The notes: generated by a model not told the origin, from the sequence alone. DNA of 32,705 bases from Methanobacteriota archaeon (GCA_005878955.1 VBMI01000052.1:1-32705); one strand, 5' to 3'. Shown: positions 1-8,923, counted from the first letter of the stretch. A program made the numbers and translations.

Positions 1-185
1 AGGCGCCTCCCGGGTGATAAAGGCATGGTTCGCACAAAACACCGCTCCAATCTCCTGAAATAGGCCCGCGGGAAATCAATCCGTTGGGCCGAAGAGGGGG
101 CCGGCCCGGCGTTCGACATCCTGAACCTGCTCCCTCACCCTCCTTTTTTCGTTGATGGGCCCGTGGGGGCGGCCGTGAGGAACAG

Positions 186-201
186 GGTAAACAAGTTTAC
201 C
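186..201. repeat. Palindrome copy 1: GGTAAACAAGTTTACC
   Basis: Read directly; 7-bp arms GGTAAAC/GTTTACC with a 2-nt centre, followed by ATCACGC. Confidence 0.9.
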
Positions 202-254
202 ATCACGCGCACCTCGACGTCAAGCAAGACCATCCCATCGGCGCGAAGGACCTT

Positions 255-270
255 GGCCAACTTGTTTACC
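255..270. repeat. Palindrome copy 2 (degenerate left arm): GGCCAACTTGTTTACC
   Basis: Right arm GTTTACC is intact and followed by ATCACGC; left arm matches 5/7. Confidence 0.75.
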
Positions 271-283
271 ATCACGCCGAGCC

Positions 284-607
284 TCACCGAAGCCGGAGGA
301 AACTCCTCAGGGAGAGCGCCGAGATCCCAACGGGCTCGTGGACCACCCGGACCCCCATCGAGCGGAGCCTCCCCGTCAGTTCGTCCGCATCGCGCGGCGG
401 GAGGACGAGGACGGACTGCCCGATCCAAACGACGCCCGGACGGTGAATGAATCCCCGCTCGATTCTCTCGGCGGCGTCTCCGTTCTCGCCGCGCCGGACC
501 CGGCCGAACACGATGTGGCACACCCTCGATGCGACCGGGCGGGCCACCCCCCTCACGTCGTACGATAGGAGACGCCTCTCCGATCCGCTGTATCCCTCGA
601 TGACCAT
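284..607 (-). CDS. Small Arg-rich hypothetical protein (about 107 aa; MVIEGYSGSERRLLSYDVRG...)
   Basis: ORF on the minus strand with high GC3; ATG at 607 lies about 30 nt from a TATA-like TTATATAG (645-638). The longer ATG at 655 would be upstream of this promoter. No family recognised. Confidence 0.6.
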   Translation of the reverse strand: MVIEGYSGSERRLLSYDVRGVARPVASRVCHIVFGRVRRGENGDAAERIERGFIHRPGVVWIGQSVLVLPPRDADELTGRLRSMGVRVVHEPVGISALSLRSFLRLR

Positions 608-624
608 CCATTCCACCTGGACTT

Positions 625-647
625 GGATATATGAAGCTATATAATAG
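625..647. promoter_or_regulatory. AT-rich divergent promoter-like segment (ggatatatgaagctatataatag)
   Basis: Two TATA-like cores, GATATATG and CTATATAATAG, in an otherwise GC-rich region. Confidence 0.55.
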
Positions 648-761
648 CTGTTCACGGGGGAGGTGGCCGAAAGTACTCTGGCCCAGCAGGCTGGTCGGCG
701 AGGTCCCGCGCCCGTACCGAGCCTGGGGGATCCGAAAGGCCGAGGCGTGGAGACCTCCGCT

Positions 762-777
762 GGTAAACTTGTTTACC
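762..777. repeat. Palindrome copy 3: GGTAAACTTGTTTACC
   Basis: Read directly; arms extend to TGGTAAAC/GTTTACCA (761-778), followed by TCGCGC. Confidence 0.9.
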
Positions 778-821
778 ATCGCGCTCCAAGGGATCGTAGG
801 AGATGCGCGGGCGTCCACGGT

Positions 822-837
822 GGTAAACTTGTTTACC
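822..837. repeat. Palindrome copy 4: GGTAAACTTGTTTACC
   Basis: Read directly; same extended arms as copy 3 (821-838), 60 bp further on and upstream of the rlmE-like gene. Confidence 0.9.
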
Positions 838-904
838 ACGCGCTCGGTCGGCGAGCCTCCCTCCCGCAACGATTAACTATCGCGGGCCGCATCGAACGCC
901 CGCC

Positions 905-1507
905 ATGGGGAAGGCGTGGGTGAAGGCCCGGAGGCGGGACCCGTACTACCGCGCTGCGAAGGCGCAAGGCCTCCGAAGCCGCGCGGTGTTCAAGCTCGTC
1001 CAGATCCAGGAGCGGTTCGGCCTGATCTATGCCGGAGACACGATCCTCGACCTCGGGGCGGCCCCCGGAGGGTGGTCCCGCGCCGCCGCGGAGCTCGTCG
1101 GGCCGCGCGGCCGGGTGGTCGCCGTGGACCGCGTCCGGCTCGCCCCGATGGACGGAGTCACGTTCGTCCATGGAGACTTCACCGACGCGGACACGCAGGC
1201 CGCAATCTTCGAGGCGCTCCGGACGCCCGCTGACGTCGTGATCTGCGACGCCGCCCCGAAGCTCAGCGGGCACCGCTCCCTGGACGTGGCCCGCACCCTC
1301 GACCTCGCCCGGGCGGCCCTCGGGCTCGCCCGCAGGGCCCTGCGCCCCGGGGGCCGGTTCGTCACGAAGGTGTTCCAAGGTGACGGATACCGCACGTTCC
1401 TGTCCGAGGTGCGGGAGGACTTCGACGCCGTGAAGGGCTACGTGCCGCCCGCGACCTCGAAGGGTTCCGCGGAGACGTACGTCGTGGGGCTCGACCGGAC
1501 GGCCTAG
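905..1507 (+). CDS. rlmE: RlmE/FtsJ-family 23S rRNA 2'-O-methyltransferase
   Basis: YYRAAKAQGLRSRAVFKL, DLGAAPGGWS SAM motif, KVFQG; typical full length of 200 aa. Confidence 0.93.
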   Translation: MGKAWVKARRRDPYYRAAKAQGLRSRAVFKLVQIQERFGLIYAGDTILDLGAAPGGWSRAAAELVGPRGRVVAVDRVRLAPMDGVTFVHGDFTDADTQAAIFEALRTPADVVICDAAPKLSGHRSLDVARTLDLARAALGLARRALRPGGRFVTKVFQGDGYRTFLSEVREDFDAVKGYVPPATSKGSAETYVVGLDRTA

Positions 1508-2685
1508 GCCCCGAGGGCCCGCGCCCGCGCCAGGCACCGCTCGGCCTCGGCCCGGTCCCCGAGCCGCGCGAGCACCTCGCCGCGGTTCAGCCACGCGGCG
1601 ACGTACCGCGGCTTCAGCGCAACGGCCCGGTCGTGGCACGTCTTCGCGTCCTCGTACCGTCCCATCTTCGCGAGCGCCGCGCCCTTGTTGTTCCACGCGA
1701 TCGCGTACTTCGGTCGGAGCCCGATCGCCTTGTCGAAGCACTCGATCGCGCGCTCGAGGCGGCCCGCCCGGAAGAGGATGTCCCCCTTGTTGCACCAGGC
1801 GATCTCGTTCTTCGCGTTCAGCTTGAGCGCGGCGTTGTGGCACCGCATCGCCTCGTCGAGGCGCCCGAGCCGCTTGTACGCGACGCCCTTCGACGTCCAC
1901 GCCGTGGCGGGCCGCGAGCCCATGCGGATCGCGCGGTCGTACATCCCGATCGCCTCGTCGTACCGGCCCTCCTTGACGAGCCGGTCGCCCGTCGCGATCG
2001 CGGACGTGCTCGTGCGGAAGAGGCCGAGGCCGGCGCCGAACCCGCCCGCCGCGATGGCGAGGAACAGGACGATCGCGATCGGGTTGCCGGTGATCGCGTT
2101 CCACGACCACATCCCGAAGAGGAAGAAGATGAGGACGAGGGCGGCCGTCGTGCCCCCCACGATGAGATCGATGAGACGCCCGCTGAGCGCGCCCACCTTC
2201 GACGTCTCCGTCTCCGAGACGGCCACCGCGGGCGCCTCGGGCTCCGCGAGTTCCTCGGGCGCGACGGTCCCCGGCTCCTCCGCGGGGGCCTCCACGGGGG
2301 CGCCGAACTTCGTGCCGCACGAGGGACACGCGGCGGCGTCCGCCTCGACCTCCGCCCCGCACACGGGGCACTCGAACACCTCGACCGTCTCGGCCTCCGG
2401 GGCCGCGGGCGGTCCGGCGGTCTCCGCCTCCGCGGCGGACGTCTCGACGAGCAGGGAGTCGAGGAGCTCGTCCACGATCTCCTTGTCCAGGTCGAGGGAC
2501 TCCTCGCCCCCCTTGTCCGCGCCCTCGTCCGTCGCGGGGGCCTGGCTCAGCTCCTCCAGGAGCCGGTCCATCTCCCCGCCCCTCCCGCCGCCCTTGAGCT
2601 TGACCCCGCACTGCTGGCAGTCCGTCGCCGTCGCGGGGTTCGTGGCCCCGCACACCTCGCAAACGATCTCCGGGGCCGTGCCCAT
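1504..2685 (-). CDS. Zinc-ribbon / single-TM / TPR-repeat protein
   Basis: Two CxxC...CxxC ribbons (CEVCGATN..CQQCG; CPVCGAEVEADAAACPSCG), one hydrophobic segment, then tandem TPRs (AWTSKGVAYKRLGRLDEAMRCHNAALKLN...). Start at MGTAPEIV with TATA-like CTTATATCG about 32 nt upstream. Confidence 0.85.
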   Translation of the reverse strand: MGTAPEIVCEVCGATNPATATDCQQCGVKLKGGGRGGEMDRLLEELSQAPATDEGADKGGEESLDLDKEIVDELLDSLLVETSAAEAETAGPPAAPEAETVEVFECPVCGAEVEADAAACPSCGTKFGAPVEAPAEEPGTVAPEELAEPEAPAVAVSETETSKVGALSGRLIDLIVGGTTAALVLIFFLFGMWSWNAITGNPIAIVLFLAIAAGGFGAGLGLFRTSTSAIATGDRLVKEGRYDEAIGMYDRAIRMGSRPATAWTSKGVAYKRLGRLDEAMRCHNAALKLNAKNEIAWCNKGDILFRAGRLERAIECFDKAIGLRPKYAIAWNNKGAALAKMGRYEDAKTCHDRAVALKPRYVAAWLNRGEVLARLGDRAEAERCLARARALGA

Positions 2686-2824
2686 GGACAACCGGACCGC
2701 GTTACCCGGGCGGGTCGATATAAGGGTTGCGCGGTGAGTCTCCGGAAGCGATTCGGGTCGCGGCGGCGTCGACCCGCCCGCGTTACGATTAAATAGAACT
2801 CCGGTCCATCGTTTCCCGAATCGC

Positions 2825-5491
2825 ATGGCGGGGAGGGGACCTAGGCTCAGCGCTGTCGGCCTCAGCGGCGTCCTCGGCATCGCCCTCGCGTTCATCGTGA
2901 CGATGTCCCTGCCGTTCCTCGGCCTCCCCGTGTTCCTGATCTCCGCGATCGTGATCGGCGGCGCGACCGCGGGCGTGCAGCACCGGCTCCACGTCCAGCT
3001 CGTGACGCACAACGACATCGACGCGTTCACGAAGCGGGAGGAGCTCGAGGCGCTGTGCCGAATCTACGGCCTCCTGCCCACCGGCGACATGGAGACCGTC
3101 CGGGCGCGCCTCCACGACTTCGTGGACTGGAAGGGGGCGCCCGGGGAGCGGGTGTACGTGTCCCCGCGCGTGCTGTTCCCGTCCCTCAGCCCGCCGAAGG
3201 TCAAGCCCGTCCGGATCCCGACCCCCGCGGAGGTCGCGAAGCTCTCCCGGCGGGAGGACCTGAGGAAGATCGCGCGGGCCCTCCACGTCTCCCCCGCGGG
3301 GACCGTCGAGGAGATCCGCTCGCACGTGCAGGCGGCGGTCGTCGAGCGGATGAAGCGCCGGCTCGCCCCCGACCCGTCCGCGGAGAAGCGGACCTTCGTG
3401 CCGCGGGTCGCCCGGATCCCCGCGGACTCGATGAACGACCCCGGGGCGCTCCGCGCAGAACTCCTGCGGGTGATGAAGGAGATGGGGGATGTCGAGGTCC
3501 AGCTGAATGCACGCGTGCGGGACCTGGAGGCGCGCCTCGAGGCCGCGTCCCGCGAGCGGGCGGCGCTCAAGTCCCGCCACGAGGCCGTCGAGGCGAAGGC
3601 CGAGGAGGTCGAACGGCGGGAGCGGGAGACCTCCTCGCTGAGCGAGTCCCTTTCGAAAAAGGAATCGGAGCTCACGAAGTATGAGGAAGAGGTGAAGGCC
3701 TCCGCGGTCCTGCTGACGCGGGAGACGGGCCGCGTGACGCAGGAGCTCGACGAGACGCGCTCGAAAGGGCGGAGCCTCGCGACCAAGGAGGAGGAGATCG
3801 CCCGGCGGGAGGAGGCGATCGCCCGCGCCCGCCGGGACGTCGAGGAGCTCCAGGAGGCCGCGGTCCAGGGGAAGGGGCAGCTCCTCGAGATCCAGCTCGC
3901 CCAGGCCCGTGTCCAGGAGGAGGCCCTCAAGGCCTCGAAGGCCTCGCTCGACGGGAAGCGGGAGGTCCTCGTCCGGGAGCGGGACGGCCTCGCGGCCGAG
4001 CGGGACTCCCTCGCGCGGGAGCGCCAGGAGATGCTTGCGGAGATGAAGGCGTTCGAGGCCCGGCAGGCCGAGGCGGCCGCGCGGGAGGCGAGCCTCACGA
4101 AGATGGTCGCGGACCTCCAGGCCCGCGCCGCGCAGGCGCAGGAGGCCTCGGACCGGATGCGCTCCTTGGAGTCCCGCCTGATGCGGTCCGAGGAGAAGCT
4201 CGCGGAGTCGGAGCGGATCCTCGCGACCCGGGAGGAGCTCGCGGAGCAGGAGCGGTCCCTCCGGCAGCGGGAGGAGGAGGTCGAGGCCGCGACCGCCGCG
4301 GGGCCGTCGCTGCAGGCGGAGGTCGGCGAGCGGCTGGAGGCCGTCCGTGACCGCGAGGAGGCGATCCGCCAGCGGGAGGTCGCCCTCGCCACGGACCGGG
4401 AGGCGCTCGCAATCGCGCAGGAGCGGTCCGCGCGGACCCTGGAGGAGATCGAGGAGGAGCGCGACGGGCTCGCGAACATGAGGCGGGACTTCGAGGTCCG
4501 GGAGGCCACCCTGCAGGCCGCGATTGCACGCATCGACGCGGGCACGGACGACGTCGAGCGGGTCTCCGACGGCGTGCGGGTGCGGGAGGCGGAGGTGCAG
4601 GCCCTCAGCGAACAGATGCAGGCCGCCCTCGACGGGCTGAACGCGAAGCGGGCGGAGATCGAGGAGGCCCAGCGGAAGCTGCAGGACCGGGAGTACGAGG
4701 TCGAGTCCCGCCGGGCGTCCCTCCGCGGCCAGGAGCGGGAGCTCGCGCAGCAGCGCGGACTCCTCGAGACGGGGATGCGGGAACTCGCCGCGCGCGAAGG
4801 GAAGCTCGACGCCAAGTTGCGGGAGCAGGCGGAGGCGGAGGAGCGACGCCGCTCCGAGATGGCCGCCCTCCGGTCCGAGATCGAGAAGGCCCGGTCCGAT
4901 GTCGCCCTTCGGGAGCGGTCCCTCCGTCAGAGGGAGGTGGAGGTCGGGCAGCGCGTGGCGACGGTGGACCGCATCCGCGCGAGCGTCGAGGACAAGCTCA
5001 CCCTGGAGAGCGCGAAACAGCGGGACGACCTGTTCCGCCTGAAGGAGGACCTCGAGCGGCGCGAGAAGGCCCTCGCCGAGCGGCAGGCCAGCGTGGCGGT
5101 GCCGCACGCAACGCCGGCGGCGACCGGGACCCTCGGGGCGGAGATCGAACAGGCGCGCCAGGAATTCGAGGCGGAGTTCGCCCGGCGCCTCCAGGCGGTG
5201 GAGGAGCGGGAGGCCCGGATCGCGGCCACGGAGGGCGACGCGTCGCGGGCCGGGCAGGACCTCGCGGACCGGTTCGCCAAGGTCGCCGCGGAGGAGCAGC
5301 GGCTCGCGGAGGTGGAGTCCCGCCTCCAGCGGTACCGCGACGAAATCCACAACGCCCGCCAGGCCCTGATGACGGTCGACGAGATGCTCACGAAGATGCC
5401 GTACGAGGTGATCGAGAACTTCACCCGGACGGAGAACTTCGATGTGTACGAGAAGGCGTTCAAGGCGGTCGTGAAGGGGTACAAGGAATGA
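2825..5491 (+). CDS. Membrane-anchored long coiled-coil protein with two SAP-like segments near the N-terminus
   Basis: Two N-terminal hydrophobic helices; SAP-like REELEALCRIYGLLPTGDMETVRARLHDFV and REDLRKIARALHVSPAGTVEEIRSHV; then several hundred residues of E/R/A/L heptad-like sequence. Confidence 0.85.
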   Translation: MAGRGPRLSAVGLSGVLGIALAFIVTMSLPFLGLPVFLISAIVIGGATAGVQHRLHVQLVTHNDIDAFTKREELEALCRIYGLLPTGDMETVRARLHDFVDWKGAPGERVYVSPRVLFPSLSPPKVKPVRIPTPAEVAKLSRREDLRKIARALHVSPAGTVEEIRSHVQAAVVERMKRRLAPDPSAEKRTFVPRVARIPADSMNDPGALRAELLRVMKEMGDVEVQLNARVRDLEARLEAASRERAALKSRHEAVEAKAEEVERRERETSSLSESLSKKESELTKYEEEVKASAVLLTRETGRVTQELDETRSKGRSLATKEEEIARREEAIARARRDVEELQEAAVQGKGQLLEIQLAQARVQEEALKASKASLDGKREVLVRERDGLAAERDSLARERQEMLAEMKAFEARQAEAAAREASLTKMVADLQARAAQAQEASDRMRSLESRLMRSEEKLAESERILATREELAEQERSLRQREEEVEAATAAGPSLQAEVGERLEAVRDREEAIRQREVALATDREALAIAQERSARTLEEIEEERDGLANMRRDFEVREATLQAAIARIDAGTDDVERVSDGVRVREAEVQALSEQMQAALDGLNAKRAEIEEAQRKLQDREYEVESRRASLRGQERELAQQRGLLETGMRELAAREGKLDAKLREQAEAEERRRSEMAALRSEIEKARSDVALRERSLRQREVEVGQRVATVDRIRASVEDKLTLESAKQRDDLFRLKEDLERREKALAERQASVAVPHATPAATGTLGAEIEQARQEFEAEFARRLQAVEEREARIAATEGDASRAGQDLADRFAKVAAEEQRLAEVESRLQRYRDEIHNARQALMTVDEMLTKMPYEVIENFTRTENFDVYEKAFKAVVKGYKE

Positions 5492-7071
5492 GCCCCCTCT
5501 TCCGGAGCAAGGCCCGGGAGGAGGCGGAGGGCGCGCTCGTGTCGGCGGACGACACCCTCGCGATCCTCGAGTCCGGGCGCGCGGACCTCGGACCCGCCCG
5601 CCGCATGCGAGAGCGCGCGGCGTCCCTCCTGGCGCGGGGGGCGTACCGGGAGGCCGCGCAGGCCGCCCGGAAGGCGGAGGAGACCGCGAGGCTCCTGGAC
5701 CGGCTGCACACCGCCGCCTCGCAGGGGATCGTCCGTCTGCGGGCCGAGCGGGGTCGCATGGCGAAGCTCGGCATGAGCGTCGAGGACGTGGACGCGCTCG
5801 TCGCCTCTGCGGAGGCCTGGATGTCCAAGACGGTCGAGCGGGACGGCGACCCGGCGTTCCCCGCCTATGCGAAGTCGGCGGAGCTCGCCCTCCGGGGGCT
5901 GAAGCTCGCATCCGGGCGGATCCCCAGGTACAAGGAGGCCTCGGCGGCGGTGTACGAGTCCGTGCAGGCGCTCCGCAAGATGGTCGAGGCGAACCGCTTC
6001 GTCGACCGGGAGGCGTTCCAGTTCTTCGTGCTCAAGCCCGCGAACGACGTCCTCGTGGAGGCGAAGGGGAAGCTCTCGGCGAACGAGTACGGAGAGGCGA
6101 AGGACCTCGCCCGCTGGACCATCGCGGCGGCGAAGCAGATCGAGGACACGTACGGCCGCGTGACCGCCGCGTTCACGCGGGTCGACGAGGGGCTGCGGGC
6201 CCTCCGGTCGGAGGGCGGCCTCGCGAGGGACGTGGAGAACCTCCTTGCGCTCTGTCGCACGGCCCTCGAACGGGGGAAGTTCGACGAGGCCGCGGACGTC
6301 GCGGAACGGGCCGGGCGGCGCCTCGAGGACGTGCGGGAGGCGTACCGGTCCCTCGTCCTGCGGCGCCGGAACGCGGAGGACGCGATCGCGGAGGCCGAGC
6401 GGTGGGGGTTCGACGCGCAGGAGCCCCGCGCGGTCCTGAAGGACGCGGTGCAGCTCATGGAGGGCGGCCGGTGCGACGACGCGGGGCCCCGGATGGACGA
6501 GACGCGACGGGCCGCGCAGGGGCTGCGGGAGACGCACAAGGCGACCGCCGCGCGGATCCAGGCGATGCGCACGAGCGTGGCCGCGATGCGGGCCACGGAC
6601 CGGGTGGCGGCCGGGGAGGCGGAGGGGCTGATTGCGAAGGCGGAGGCGCTGCTCGAGGAGGGTCGGTACCGCGCGTGCGACGAGAACCTGCAGATCGCTT
6701 CCCTTCTCCTAGTGGATTTGGAGGCCGCGGGCCACCCAGCCGCGGACCCCGGGCGGGGCTTCGCATCCCTCCTCCAGGCCGCGAGGGCGGTGCAACCGAC
6801 GTGCCCGACGTGCGGCGGGCCCCTCTCGAACGACGGGACGTGCCTCACGTGCTCGACCCTCCCCGAACCCGAGAACGTCCCGACGGTGAGCCCGATCGCC
6901 CAGGCGGTCGAGGGAGCGCGGAAGGTCCTCGCGGAAATCGGCCGGGAGGACCGGGCCCTCATGGAGGCCGTGGCCGCGAGCGTCGAGGCCTGCGCGATGT
7001 GCGGCGGGCCCCTCGCCGGCGAGGACGTCCTCTGCGGGAAGTGCCAGGCGACCGTGAGGGGCCGCGGGTGA
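5488..7071 (+). CDS. Helical/coiled-coil protein with two C-terminal zinc ribbons
   Basis: ATGA overlap with the upstream gene; CPTCGGPLSNDGTCLTC and CAMCGGPLAGEDVLCGKC. Confidence 0.85.
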   Translation: MSPLFRSKAREEAEGALVSADDTLAILESGRADLGPARRMRERAASLLARGAYREAAQAARKAEETARLLDRLHTAASQGIVRLRAERGRMAKLGMSVEDVDALVASAEAWMSKTVERDGDPAFPAYAKSAELALRGLKLASGRIPRYKEASAAVYESVQALRKMVEANRFVDREAFQFFVLKPANDVLVEAKGKLSANEYGEAKDLARWTIAAAKQIEDTYGRVTAAFTRVDEGLRALRSEGGLARDVENLLALCRTALERGKFDEAADVAERAGRRLEDVREAYRSLVLRRRNAEDAIAEAERWGFDAQEPRAVLKDAVQLMEGGRCDDAGPRMDETRRAAQGLRETHKATAARIQAMRTSVAAMRATDRVAAGEAEGLIAKAEALLEEGRYRACDENLQIASLLLVDLEAAGHPAADPGRGFASLLQAARAVQPTCPTCGGPLSNDGTCLTCSTLPEPENVPTVSPIAQAVEGARKVLAEIGREDRALMEAVAASVEACAMCGGPLAGEDVLCGKCQATVRGRG

Positions 7072-7075
7072 CGGC

Positions 7076-8794
7076 CTAGCGGCGTTGCAGGATCTCGATC
7101 GGCGTCGCCGGCTCCTGCAGGGCGGGCCCCCCGGGGATCGACACGGTCCCCGCGACCTTCGAGATCATCGCCTCGTCGTCCGCGCAGTACCGCGGGTTCA
7201 CGGAGGCGGGCCCGCCAGGCGGGAACTTCTCCGGCATCCCGGCGAGGACGGGCAGGTTCGCGATCTTCATAATCGGCCGGAACACCTTCGTCCCGTGCTT
7301 CCAGCGGAAGTACGCGAAGTAGCTGAAGAGGGACGCGAACGTCAGGAGCGGTTGCATCTCCTTCGCCCACACGTCGATGTTGAACCGCCAGGACTCCGCG
7401 AAGAAGTCCCACTGCTCCGCCGTCAGCTGGTCCAGGGACACCCGCCGCTCGTTCTTGAGTTTCGTGTCCTCGAGAGGGATGAAGAGGAGGGGCACCAGGA
7501 ACAGGTCGTGGCCCCGCAGCTTGTCGATGAGCTCGAGGCTCTGCACGGTGTCGTCCGGGGTCTCGTCCGGCCATCCGGAGATCATCGTGGCCATCGGCTT
7601 CCACCCGTTGTCGTTGAGGATGCCCGCGCCCTGGACGTTGACCTCGTGGTACCGCTCGATCGGGTAGGGCCAGATCTTCCCGCGCATGTACTTCTTCATG
7701 ATCCGGATCGAGCCGCTCTCGATCCCGAACAGGGCCGTGACGAACGGGTCCTTGTACTCGTGCCGATACTCGTGGGTGTACCGGGTCTTCTCCAGGAGGA
7801 GCGGCGAGATCATCTCGACCGCCTTCGGGTCGTACGCGACGGGGGCGATCGCGATGTGGCTCAGGTGGATGAACTCGACGCCGGGGACGTTCCCGACGCT
7901 CTCGATCAGCCGCACGAGGGCCGGGCCGTTCGGCTCGAACTTCGGCCCGCACTCGTAGAGGAACAGGTCCTCCGTGGCGAAGAAGATGGAGTCCGAACCC
8001 GCGCGGACGTTCGTCTCGACCTCGTTCAGGATGTGCGGGATCGGGAGGGAGTGGCGGCGGCGGTTCGTCGGGGAGCAGAACTGGCAGCCCCGGCCGCAGC
8101 CCCGCGTAATCTCCACCACGCCGTAGCTCGCCGCGCTCGCGATCGGCGGGATGAGCTCGATCGGGACCTTGCTCCCGTGCACTTCCTTGGGGAGCGGGCT
8201 GCCCGCGACCGCGCTCTTGAACACGTCCGTGACCGTCAGCTCCCCTTCCCCGTGGACGAGGACGTCGATCCCGAACTCCTCGACCTTCCCCGCGTGGCGC
8301 ACCTGCCATGCGCCCGCGCCGCCGAGGATGATCGTGGGGTCGTAGCGCCGGAGGGCGGGGTTCTCGATCACGCGACGGAACTCGAGCGCGTCCACGCTCT
8401 CTCCCGGCACCGCGATCATCGAGTTATATGTCACGGACACGTACGCGAGCCCCATCGGGTCCATCGACGTGATGCCGACGACCTTCGTCTTCGGCCCAAC
8501 GAACCGCTCGAGGTTGTCCGGGTGGCACGCGACGACCTCCTCCCGCGGGAAGTGGCGGAGGAGCAGGGACTCGACCTTCCGGAGCCCGTAGGGCAGGAAC
8601 TTCGCAGAGCCGTCCGCGCGGTCCTCGGGACGGAACCACTCCGGCCTCAGGATCGGGCGGGGGATGACCTTCTCCGGGAACACCGCGATGAAGGCGCCGA
8701 AGGGGTCGCCGTTGTACCGGCTCATCTCCCCGCGGGGCGCCGTGAGGACGATCTTCACGCCCTCGGGGTCGTACCGGACCGACTCAGCGTCCAC
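7076..8794 (-). CDS. Radical SAM protein with B12-binding-like N-terminal domain
   Basis: CGRGCQFCSP (CxxxCxxC), GGAGAWQ..HGEGE, FGIESGS. GTG start uncertain (8794 or 8758); the 1502-aa track ORF extends artefactually upstream. Confidence 0.8.
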   Translation of the reverse strand: MDAESVRYDPEGVKIVLTAPRGEMSRYNGDPFGAFIAVFPEKVIPRPILRPEWFRPEDRADGSAKFLPYGLRKVESLLLRHFPREEVVACHPDNLERFVGPKTKVVGITSMDPMGLAYVSVTYNSMIAVPGESVDALEFRRVIENPALRRYDPTIILGGAGAWQVRHAGKVEEFGIDVLVHGEGELTVTDVFKSAVAGSPLPKEVHGSKVPIELIPPIASAASYGVVEITRGCGRGCQFCSPTNRRRHSLPIPHILNEVETNVRAGSDSIFFATEDLFLYECGPKFEPNGPALVRLIESVGNVPGVEFIHLSHIAIAPVAYDPKAVEMISPLLLEKTRYTHEYRHEYKDPFVTALFGIESGSIRIMKKYMRGKIWPYPIERYHEVNVQGAGILNDNGWKPMATMISGWPDETPDDTVQSLELIDKLRGHDLFLVPLLFIPLEDTKLKNERRVSLDQLTAEQWDFFAESWRFNIDVWAKEMQPLLTFASLFSYFAYFRWKHGTKVFRPIMKIANLPVLAGMPEKFPPGGPASVNPRYCADDEAMISKVAGTVSIPGGPALQEPATPIEILQRR

Positions 8795-8923
8795 GAAGAT
8801 GCATCGCCTCCCCGCGGGATGGGGGGGACCCCGCTTAAGGATTCTCACGTGGTTATCCGGAACGCTGACGTATGCAAACGAATCTTCATATATCGCGAGT
8901 CCCCTTTTCGATGCGGGTTGCGG

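Noticed and set aside
143-150. Poly-T tract (cctccttttttcg) as an intrinsic terminator
   Set aside because: No confident plus-strand gene ends upstream within the window, so no transcript to assign it to.
656-760. Intron-containing or degenerate tRNA (GGUGGCC.. D-arm-like start)
   Set aside because: No G18G19, no TTCRA T-loop, and the terminal 7-bp acceptor pairing fails.
186-837. CRISPR array
   Set aside because: Repeats are 16-bp palindromes with irregular spacing (69, 507, 60 bp between starts) and no cas genes in the window.
186-837. Archaeal replication origin with ORB elements
   Set aside because: An AT-rich segment and repeats are present, but the motif does not resemble known ORB sequences and no orc1/cdc6 gene is adjacent. 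Kept only as an alternative explanation for the palindromes.
833-2662. 609-aa minus ORF
   Set aside because: Shadow frame of the TPR/zinc-ribbon gene and antisense of rlmE; G/R/P-rich.
2789-5911. 1040-aa minus-strand ORF
   Set aside because: Antisense shadow of the coiled-coil gene; R/P/L-rich low-complexity translation with no recognisable domain.
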